From PUND01 sp046538345 (GTDB lineage: Bacteria > Planctomycetota > Phycisphaerae > SM23-33), in contig JBKHJB010000031.1 in the NCBI GenBank assembly GCA_046538345.1, positions 1 to 16,156 on the forward strand: a DNA stretch of 16,156 nt, in the 5' to 3' direction. Position numbers and translations under genes: made by a program. The notes beneath the pieces were generated by a model. The model made no database searches and had not been told where the DNA came from. It was given only the letters and a program-made list of their open reading frames with translations. Below, piece by piece: positions 1 through 5,964 of the stretch (positions within the stretch are counted from its first letter, which is position 1; the number at the start of each line of letters is the position of its first letter).

Positions 1-6
1 AAGCAG

Positions 7-42
7 CTTGCCCTGAGCGAGCGTAGCGAGTCGAAGGGCAAG
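7..42. repeat. Palindromic hairpin (REP-like) downstream of hydF
   Basis: The arms CTTGCCCT (7-14) and AGGGCAAG (35-42) are exact reverse complements. G6 and C43 extend the stem to 9 bp. The 20-nt interior contains two near copies of GCGAG and could form a further short CGA/TCG pairing. It starts 55 bp past the hydF stop on the operon's coding strand, so it could protect or help end the transcript, but it lacks the U-tract of an intrinsic terminator. I recall similar CCCTGAGCG...CGAAGGG palindromes as dispersed repeats in many bacterial genomes; that is memory, not something shown here. Confidence 0.6.
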
Positions 43-74
43 CAACAGGCAACATCCCGCGGATACACAGCCCC

Positions 75-103
75 GGCTACCGGCTACTGACCACTGGCTA
101 CTG
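75..103. repeat. Short GGCTAC direct repeats at the hydF 3' end
   Basis: GGCTAC occurs three times, at 75-80, 82-87 and 96-101. The last two are part of the 8-bp copy GGCTACTG (82-89 and 96-103) with a 14-bp period. The hydF stop codon (TAG on the minus strand, 98-100) lies inside the third copy. This looks like a low-complexity remnant; no function can be read from it. Confidence 0.45.
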
Positions 104-1336
104 CTGTTGCGGCTGGAGGTTTCGGAATGTTTCCAGCGCCTCGGGGAAGGGGCTTAAGGCGCGCTGTAGAATACCCAGCGAGTGCGCGATGGTCAGCCCG
201 TAGTTGGCTATCGGCACGCCGGCTTTCCGGCAGCGTACCATGCGCGACAGCACCTCGCGACGGTTCCACATGCACGCCCCGCAGTGGACGATAAGCTGAT
301 ATCCGGACGGGTCGTCGGGGAAGTCGTGCCCCTGGGTGACGTCGAAGTGCAGCTCGCCGCCGACGCGCTGCTGTAGCCAGCGGGGGATCTTCACTCGTCC
401 GATATCCTCGCCGATGGGGTGGTGCGTGCAGGCCTCTGCTATCAGCACGCGGTCGCCGGGGCGGAGCCGGTCTATCGCCGTCACGCCGCGGACGAACTCG
501 TTGAGGTCGCCCTTCGCGCGGGCGAAGAGCACGCTGAAACCGGTCAAAGGGATGTCCGGCGGCGTTTCGGCGGCCACCTCGGCGAACGCCTGGGAGTCCG
601 TCACCACCAACGCCGGTGGACGGTTCAGCCGAGCCAAAGCGTCGCGGAGTTCGGATTCCTTGGCGACCATGCAATATGCGTTGTGGTCGAGCGTGTCGCG
701 GATGGACTGCACCTGCGGCAGTATGAGTCGGCCTCTGGGGGCCTCCAGGTCGATGGGTACCACCATCATCACCAGCTCGCCAGATGGGATGAGGTCTCCG
801 AGAATCGCGGGAGCGTTGATGAAGTCCTCCGGCGCCTGGCGGATGAGCGCCTCGCGGAAGTCCAGTACGCCCTCGCCCGACGGCGCCACCGTGCGTACAA
901 CGGGCACATCCCGGCCGGCAAGGTCCTCCAGCACGTCGGCCGGCGGTTCGTAGAGGTCGGACTTGTTGAAGACGACGATGGCAGGTATCTCGCGGTGGTC
1001 CAGTTCCTCGAGCATGGTCTGTTCGAACTGCGCCCAGCCACCCTCACCTGCAACGATTACGCCGATGTCCGTGCGGTCGAATATCTGACGGGTGCGTTGT
1101 ATGCGCATCTCGCCGAGGTCGCCGACGTCGTCTATCCCGGCCGTGTCGATGAACAGCACCGGGCCTATGGGCAGAAGCTCCATGGGCTTCTCGACCGGGT
1201 CGGTCGTTGTACCGGCTACGTCGGAGACGATGGCCACCGCTTGGCGCGTAATGGCGTTGAGCAGCGAACTCTTGCCGACGTTCCGCCGCCCGAAGATGCC
1301 TATGTGCAGCCGAAAGCCCTTGGGTGTCTTTTCCAT
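98..1336 (-). CDS. hydF: HydF, [FeFe] hydrogenase maturation GTPase
   Basis: HydF is the GTPase scaffold that carries the diiron precursor assembled by HydE and HydG and delivers it to apo-HydA in the cytosol. With the start used here the protein has 412 residues, usual for the family. The N-terminal G domain shows the P-loop GRRNVGKSS (16-24), AGTTTD (41-46), DTAG (64-67) and NKSD (124-127). The C-terminal cluster-binding domain shows the HydF signature CTH (303-305) followed by HCGAC (351-355), i.e. Cys303, Cys352 and Cys355 with nearby histidines. The chosen ATG gives MEKTPKGFRLHIG, like other HydF starts, and lies 12 nt after GGAGG. An ATG at 1348 sits directly on that GGAGG, and the open frame up to 1450 runs into tandem repeats. 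It is the last gene of the operon, 141 bp after hydG. Confidence 0.96.
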   Translation of the reverse strand: MEKTPKGFRLHIGIFGRRNVGKSSLLNAITRQAVAIVSDVAGTTTDPVEKPMELLPIGPVLFIDTAGIDDVGDLGEMRIQRTRQIFDRTDIGVIVAGEGGWAQFEQTMLEELDHREIPAIVVFNKSDLYEPPADVLEDLAGRDVPVVRTVAPSGEGVLDFREALIRQAPEDFINAPAILGDLIPSGELVMMVVPIDLEAPRGRLILPQVQSIRDTLDHNAYCMVAKESELRDALARLNRPPALVVTDSQAFAEVAAETPPDIPLTGFSVLFARAKGDLNEFVRGVTAIDRLRPGDRVLIAEACTHHPIGEDIGRVKIPRWLQQRVGGELHFDVTQGHDFPDDPSGYQLIVHCGACMWNRREVLSRMVRCRKAGVPIANYGLTIAHSLGILQRALSPFPEALETFRNLQPQQQ

Positions 1337-1349
1337 TCTCTTGTCCATC

Positions 1350-1363
1350 CTCCCATAGGGGAG
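1350..1363 (-). promoter_or_regulatory. Small hairpin over the hydF Shine-Dalgarno
   Basis: On the coding (minus) strand CTCCC, loop CTAT, then GGGAG form a 5-bp stem. Its 3' arm contains most of the GGGAGG that serves as the hydF ribosome-binding site. In mRNA this could mask the site and lower hydF translation relative to hydG. The stem is short, so chance is possible. Confidence 0.35.
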
Positions 1364-1436
1364 ACGGTTACTCAGTTGAGTCGTTAAGCAATTGAACGGT
1401 TCATCTGTCGGGCAAGCGGCTGACCTGCTTTTGGCA

Positions 1437-1476
1437 AACCAATCAACCAATCAACCAGTTAACCAACTAACCGGCT
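1437..1476. repeat. 8-bp tandem repeat (five degenerate units) between hydG and hydF
   Basis: On the plus strand five consecutive 8-mers begin with AACC: AACCAATC, AACCAATC, AACCAGTT, AACCAACT and AACCGGCT. They end one base before the hydG stop codon. The repeat occupies part of the only sizeable gap inside the operon (1337-1477). No terminator or convincing promoter was seen in the rest of the gap. Confidence 0.75.
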
Positions 1477-1477
1477 T

Positions 1478-2905
1478 TTAGAAATACAGATCGCGATCGT
1501 CGCTGGTTCGGATGCGCTGGAGCCGCTCGGCCAGTTCGTTTTTCACCGATCCTTCGGGTAGTTTCTGCAGTTCCTGGGCTATTCGCTTCTCGCCGACGGC
1601 ACGGGTCTGTGGCGAGGCGTAGTCGGTGAGGTATTCCTGCAGCGTCGTCAGGGCGTTGGGCGTGCAGAAATCCTGGATGAATCCGGGAATCGCGAACTCC
1701 ATGAAGTGCTCGCCGGTCCGGCCGAGCCGGTAGCACGCCGTGCAGAAGCTCGGGATGTACCTGTCGGAGAGCAGTTCGCCCATCACCTCGTCCAGCGTGC
1801 GTGCGTCGCCGAGCGAGAACTGCTCGCGCTGTTGCATCACCTGCGCGTCGCCGGCTTCTGTGTATCCGCCGAGGTCGATTCGGCTGCCGGCGTCTATCTG
1901 CGATACGCCGAAGCCCATGACCTCGCGGCGGAGCTGCGCCGGCTCGCGAGCGGTGAGTATCAACCCGGTGTACGGAACCGACAGCCGCAGTATCGCCACC
2001 AGGCGCTTGAACTGCTGGTCGCTGACGCGCCACTTTTCGTCCAGCACGGTCCCGGCCGCGGGCCTGAGCCGCGGGAAGCTTATGGTGTGGGGGCCTACGC
2101 CGTATCGCTCGCGCAGGTGGTTGGCGTGGGCGATGAGCCCGATGACGTCGAACCGCCAGTCGTACAGTCCGAACAGCGCGCCTATGCCCACGTCGTCGCA
2201 GCCGGCCTCGAACGCGCGGTTCAGACCGTCCAGCCGGTAAAGGTAATTGCCCTTGCGTGTATCGGGCGGGTGCATCCGGGCGTACGTCTCGTGATGGTAA
2301 GTTTCCTGGAATATCTGATAGGTGCCGATGCCGGCGTCCTTGACGCGCTCGTAACCCTCGTGGTCCAGCGGCGCGGCGTTGATATTCACGCGGCGTATCT
2401 CGCCGTGCCCGGAGCGCACCTGGTACACCTGCCGCACGCTACGGGCGATGAAGTCGGCGTCGTAGCCGGGGTGTTCCCCGAAGACCAGTATCAGCCGCTT
2501 GTGCCCGGCGTCCTCCAGGGCGGTTACCTGTCCGCGGATGTCGTCCTCGCTGAGCGTGCGGCGTTGGACCTCTGTGCTGGAGCGCCGAAACGCACAGTAT
2601 GCGCAGTCGTTGACGCACTCGTTGCCGATGTACAGCGGCGCAAACAGCACGATGCGGTTGCCGTACACGCTTCGCTTCAGCTCTCGGGCGGCGTGGAATA
2701 TCTCGCCGACAAGCTCCTCGTCCTCCGCCGCCAGCAGCACGGCCGTCTCGGCGATATTAAGCGGCTGCTTATCCATCGCCTTGGCGATTACGTCCCGCAC
2801 GGCCGATGGGTCCTGCGGCGTGTCGGCTATGAGTTTATGCAGGCGATCGTCGTCGATGAAATCGACGGCGCCTTCGCTGAGTGTCATGGATGTCGTTGCA
2901 CACAT
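1478..2905 (-). CDS. hydG: HydG, radical SAM tyrosine lyase (H-cluster maturase)
   Basis: HydG cleaves tyrosine to p-cresol, CO and cyanide and builds the Fe(CO)2CN synthon used for the diiron subcluster. The 475-residue product carries the radical SAM motif CVNDCAYC (Cys97, Cys101, Cys104) in a TIM-barrel domain. It also carries the HydG-specific C-terminal site CTAC followed by exactly 22 residues and a Cys (388, 391, 414), which binds the auxiliary cluster with the labile iron. That CX2CX22C site separates HydG from the related thiamine enzyme ThiH. The start at 2905 follows an excellent AAGGAGG with 5-nt spacing; the frame opens 10 codons earlier without such a site. It lies 26 bp after hydE and before hydF. 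Sequence and context agree, so the call is firm. Confidence 0.97.
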   Translation of the reverse strand: MCATTSMTLSEGAVDFIDDDRLHKLIADTPQDPSAVRDVIAKAMDKQPLNIAETAVLLAAEDEELVGEIFHAARELKRSVYGNRIVLFAPLYIGNECVNDCAYCAFRRSSTEVQRRTLSEDDIRGQVTALEDAGHKRLILVFGEHPGYDADFIARSVRQVYQVRSGHGEIRRVNINAAPLDHEGYERVKDAGIGTYQIFQETYHHETYARMHPPDTRKGNYLYRLDGLNRAFEAGCDDVGIGALFGLYDWRFDVIGLIAHANHLRERYGVGPHTISFPRLRPAAGTVLDEKWRVSDQQFKRLVAILRLSVPYTGLILTAREPAQLRREVMGFGVSQIDAGSRIDLGGYTEAGDAQVMQQREQFSLGDARTLDEVMGELLSDRYIPSFCTACYRLGRTGEHFMEFAIPGFIQDFCTPNALTTLQEYLTDYASPQTRAVGEKRIAQELQKLPEGSVKNELAERLQRIRTSDDRDLYF

Positions 2906-2931
2906 ACTTACCTCCTTCCGGAGGGGGCAGC

Positions 2932-3978
2932 TCAAACTTTTGCGTGGCGGTGCAGGTAGCTGGGCGAGGCGCCCTGTCCGGTTCCGACACGGCGGCCGAT
3001 TGACGCGATCCTCCCGCGAATACAGTTACTGCAATCATCCGCCGACTCGGCGATACACGCCTTGTCCGGATATATTTCGTACATGGGGCGGTAGCGCGGC
3101 GGCGTGACGTTCGGCATCACCACGTTCGCACCGCATTGTAGCGCCGATTCCCGTCCGTCCGCGGTGTTGAGCGTCGCCAGGGCGGTGGTAGCCGGTATGT
3201 TCGACGCCGGACGAACTATCCGCGTCAGGGCGACCATCTTCCGGCTCATCAGTTCTGTGTTCGGCGCCTGGTCCGCGGCAGCGGGCGCCGCGGCGGCCAG
3301 CGGTGTTTCCGGATGCGGTATGAACGGGCCCAGCCCGATCATGTCCAGCTCCAGATCCTCGAACATCTCGATATCCCTGGCGAGGTCGTCGCAGGTCTGT
3401 CCGGGAATTCCGACCATGCAGCCGCTGCCGACTTCGTAGTCCAACCGTCGCAGCTCGGCCAGCACGGCGAGTCGCTCGTGCAGTCGGCGCCCGTCGTCGG
3501 CGTGCAGGCGGGCGTAAAGCTGTTCGTTGGACGTCTCGAACCGCAGCAGGTACCTGTCCGCGCCGGCTCGGCGCCAGCGGGCTAGGTCTTCGCTGCAGCG
3601 CTCGCCCAAGCTGAGTGTAACGGCCAGGTCGGTTTGCTCGGTGATGTCCTCTACCAGTTCGGCCACGCGGTCGCCGGTCAGTTGCGGGTCTTCGCCGGCC
3701 TGGATAACGACCGTGCCATACCCCAGCCGTTCGGCCTCGCCGGCGGATGCGAGTATCTCTTCGTTGCTCATGCGATACCGCGGCAACCCCTCGCGCCGCG
3801 CGCTTATTCCGCAATACGCGCACGTTCGCGTGCAATAGTTGGATATCTCGATAAGCCCACGAAGATGCACTTCATCGCCGACATTTTCACGGCGTACAGC
3901 GTCGGCTTCGCGCCAGAGCTGTTCCAGCCGGTGCGGGTCGGTTTCGAGCAGGCGGTTTTTTATCCGTTCACGATTCAT
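2932..3978 (-). CDS. hydE: HydE, radical SAM H-cluster maturase
   Basis: HydE is the radical SAM enzyme that processes the HydG product on the way to the diiron subcluster. The 348-residue protein has CTRTCAYC (Cys49, Cys53, Cys56) for the SAM-binding [4Fe-4S] cluster. The C-terminal CX7CX2C (Cys308, Cys316, Cys319) is the second cluster site found in many HydE proteins. Relatives such as BioB and PylB are less likely given this site and the placement directly before hydG and hydF. The ATG overlaps the 3' end of the upstream receiver-kinase gene by 11 bp and has only a weak ribosome-binding site, which suggests translational coupling. Maturases are thus fused into the same transcript as the signalling cassette. 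Confidence 0.96.
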   Translation of the reverse strand: MNRERIKNRLLETDPHRLEQLWREADAVRRENVGDEVHLRGLIEISNYCTRTCAYCGISARREGLPRYRMSNEEILASAGEAERLGYGTVVIQAGEDPQLTGDRVAELVEDITEQTDLAVTLSLGERCSEDLARWRRAGADRYLLRFETSNEQLYARLHADDGRRLHERLAVLAELRRLDYEVGSGCMVGIPGQTCDDLARDIEMFEDLELDMIGLGPFIPHPETPLAAAAPAAADQAPNTELMSRKMVALTRIVRPASNIPATTALATLNTADGRESALQCGANVVMPNVTPPRYRPMYEIYPDKACIAESADDCSNCIRGRIASIGRRVGTGQGASPSYLHRHAKV

Positions 3979-5143
3979 CTTCGCCGATTGTTTGCTCTTG
4001 TTGGTCGTTCTGCTGCGCGGTGTCGGCGTGGCGCAGCGTCACGGTGAAAGTCGAGCCGACATCCGACTCGCTGCTGACGTTCACCTCTCCGCCATACAGC
4101 GACACCAGCTTCTGGACGATCGACAAGCCAAGCCCGCTGCCGAGGATGTTGCGGGTCTTCTCGTTCTTTATGCGGGTGAACTCCTGGAACAGCCGCTCGG
4201 TCTCCTCCTCGGCCATTCCTATACCAGTGTCCGCGACGCTGATAGTCACGGCGTCATCGTCGCGGGAAACGGTAACGTCCACCCGTCCCTCGGGCTTGTT
4301 GTATTTCACGGCATTGGAGATGAGATTGTTGAGCACTATCTCCACTTCGCCGCGGTCGCACTTGAGAGGCGCCGGGCCTTCGGCGTGCAGCTCGAGAGTC
4401 AGGTTCTTTTCGTCGTCGGCCGCCCGGGCGCCGTCCAATGCCTCTCGGGCAATCTCCACGACGTCCTGCTCGGCGATGTCTCGCTGCTTCTGGCCCGACT
4501 CGATCCGCGTCAGATCCAGCAGGTCCAGGATGAGCTTTCTCATGCCTTCCAGGCGGGTAAGCGACCTGTCCAGCATGTGCTTGTACGCCTCGGCGTCGTC
4601 GCCCGCCGAGCCGTCGCGGATGATCCGCAGGTAGCCCTCGACGGCCGACAGCGGCGACTTCAACTCGTGCGCCAGCACGGAGATGAACTGGAAGCGGACC
4701 TGGCGTTTTTCCTCGGCCAGCTTCTCCGCCTGGCGACGGATGAGCAGATGCCGGGCCGCCTTCCTTACCACGCCGCGCAGCTCGTCGGGCGTGAAGGGCT
4801 TGGCGAGAAAGTCGTACGCGCCGCGCTTGGTGGCGGTTACCGCGGTATCGAGCGAGGCGTAGGCGGTGATGACGATGGTCAGCATCCTGCCTTCGTCGTC
4901 GGGGAGCTTCTTGAGCACGTCGAGGCCGCTCATGCCGGGCAGCTTGTGGTCCAGCAGCAGTATGTCCGGCGGGTTCTCGCCGATAATCTCCATCGCCTGC
5001 TCGCCGGTCTCTGCCTGGGTTACCTCGAAGCCGTACTCGCCCTCGACCTCGTTGAGGCGCACGGTATAGTCCCGCAGCGCCCGCTGCACGCCCAGACGCA
5101 TGCCCGCCTCGTCGTCCACGACCAGTACGTTCAGATTCTCCAT
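3968..5143 (-). CDS. Receiver-histidine kinase protein (REC-HisKA-HATPase)
   Basis: This is a cytosolic 391-residue protein with a receiver domain first and a histidine kinase second. The receiver (about 1-125) has the acidic pair Asp10/Asp11, phospho-acceptor Asp65 (LLLDHKLPGMSG), Thr93 and Lys115. The region between its first helix and second strand is longer than usual (about 24-40). The kinase has the H-box FISVLAHELKSPL with His159, an N-box NNLISNAVKYN (272-282), DTGIGM (305-310) and GSGLGL (335-340), so it looks active. There is no membrane segment and no PAS domain; the receiver is probably its input. A plausible role is the second step of a relay started by the H-cluster kinase encoded three genes upstream. 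Its start follows GAGG and lies 7 bp after the preceding receiver gene; its end overlaps hydE by 11 bp. The partner is inferred, the domains are certain. Confidence 0.92.
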   Translation of the reverse strand: MENLNVLVVDDEAGMRLGVQRALRDYTVRLNEVEGEYGFEVTQAETGEQAMEIIGENPPDILLLDHKLPGMSGLDVLKKLPDDEGRMLTIVITAYASLDTAVTATKRGAYDFLAKPFTPDELRGVVRKAARHLLIRRQAEKLAEEKRQVRFQFISVLAHELKSPLSAVEGYLRIIRDGSAGDDAEAYKHMLDRSLTRLEGMRKLILDLLDLTRIESGQKQRDIAEQDVVEIAREALDGARAADDEKNLTLELHAEGPAPLKCDRGEVEIVLNNLISNAVKYNKPEGRVDVTVSRDDDAVTISVADTGIGMAEEETERLFQEFTRIKNEKTRNILGSGLGLSIVQKLVSLYGGEVNVSSESDVGSTFTVTLRHADTAQQNDQQEQTIGEDES

Positions 5144-5150
5144 CTTCGCC

Positions 5151-5552
5151 TCACTTTCCGAGCAAACGCTCGATTTCCGCGCGAAGCTGCTCGAACCGCA
5201 CCGGTTTGGTCAGCATGACATCCGCCTTCACCCAGGATCGTTCCTCTTCGGTCGCAGCGTCGAACTCCAGACCCGTCTCCGAAGCCATCGCCGTGACAAC
5301 GATCACCGGCAACTCCGCCCGGTGCTTCTTGAGCCGGTAGCACAGAACGAACCCGTCGTCCATGTGCTCCATCATGATGTCCACAACCGCGAGGTCCGGC
5401 TGCGATGTCTGGGCGGCTTGAATCGCCTCGTCGGCGGACCGGGCCGCCACGACGTCGTACCCGGCGGCCTGTAACTGGACCTGCTGTTGGGTGAGGAAGT
5501 CCGGGTCGTCGTCAACGACAAGAATCGTCGGCTTGTCTTTCTGTTCGCTCAT
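5151..5552 (-). CDS. Stand-alone response regulator receiver (a)
   Basis: This 133-residue protein is a single receiver domain with no output domain. Visible are the acidic cluster near 14-16 (VVDDDPD), phospho-acceptor Asp58 (VVDIMMEHMDDGF), Thr87 and Lys116. The residue usually proline two places after the 'DxM' motif is Glu, and the stretch between Thr87 and Lys116 is some 5-7 residues longer than in CheY-type receivers. The next receiver gene shares both features. It could act as a phosphate shuttle or sink, or by binding a partner. Its ATG overlaps the stop of the upstream receiver (ATGA) and has AAGGA upstream. Signalling partners are inferred from the neighbouring kinases. Confidence 0.9.
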   Translation of the reverse strand: MSEQKDKPTILVVDDDPDFLTQQQVQLQAAGYDVVAARSADEAIQAAQTSQPDLAVVDIMMEHMDDGFVLCYRLKKHRAELPVIVVTAMASETGLEFDAATEEERSWVKADVMLTKPVRFEQLRAEIERLLGK

Positions 5553-5932
5553 TTGCTTTCCTTGAGCAGTTCGTCAACCTTCTCGCCCAGCGCCTTTGGC
5601 TCGAAGGGCTTCTCCAGAACCTCCACCACCGGCAGCCAGGTCTCGTCCGGCTCGAACTTGAACGGCACACCGGTTGCCTCCCGCACTCCGGTCAGCAGCA
5701 GAATAGGGAGGTCGGGGTGTTTGTCGTGTATCTGCCGGGCAAGCTCGAAGCCGGCCGTCTGGGTCTCCATCATCACGTCCAGCACGATGGCGTCGGGAAC
5801 GGATTCCTCCATGCGCTTGAGCGCCTCGGCCGCACTGTAGGCGGCCGTCACCTCGTGTCCGTGGCTTCGCAGGACCACCGAGTTGATCTCGATGAGGTCA
5901 ACGTCGTCGTCAACCAGAAGTACGTTAGCCAT
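5549..5932 (-). CDS. Stand-alone response regulator receiver (b)
   Basis: This 127-residue single receiver domain shows Asp8-Asp10, phospho-acceptor Asp52 (VLDVMMETQTAGFEL), Thr81 and Lys108 (LEKPF). Like its neighbour it has MME after the phosphorylated Asp. Its Thr-Lys loop is long and contains the pattern TGVPFKF...DETWLP. From memory, similar receivers with a DVMM...GF and TG.xF...W signature occur beside hydrogenase genes, but this could not be checked. The start follows AGAGGA with about 8-nt spacing, 32 bp after the sensor kinase gene. The nearest likely phosphodonor is that kinase. No DNA-binding or enzymatic domain is present. Confidence 0.9.
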   Translation of the reverse strand: MANVLLVDDDVDLIEINSVVLRSHGHEVTAAYSAAEALKRMEESVPDAIVLDVMMETQTAGFELARQIHDKHPDLPILLLTGVREATGVPFKFEPDETWLPVVEVLEKPFEPKALGEKVDELLKESK

Positions 5933-5964
5933 GTTCCAGTCCTCTTTCCCTTACGCGGCGAGTG

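Noticed and set aside
419..1387. Long plus-strand open frame opposite hydF
   Set aside because: It lies entirely antisense to hydF and reads as low-complexity Arg/Val/His-rich protein with no motif. GC-rich coding DNA often keeps the opposite strand open.
1337..1450. N-terminal extension of HydF up to an ATG at 1450
   Set aside because: The extra 38 residues come from the tandem-repeat region and resemble no HydF N-terminus. The GGAGG near 1350 supports the later start.
1478..2905. ThiH (thiamine biosynthesis) instead of HydG
   Set aside because: The exact CX2CX22C C-terminal cluster site and the hydE/hydF neighbours identify HydG.
1706..2959. 417-codon plus-strand open frame opposite hydG
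   Set aside because: The minus strand carries intact HydG with all cluster motifs. The antisense product has no recognisable domain.
3839..5218. 459-codon plus-strand open frame opposite the receiver-kinase gene
   Set aside because: It is a shadow of the REC-HisKA-HATPase gene, with no ribosome-binding site or domain.
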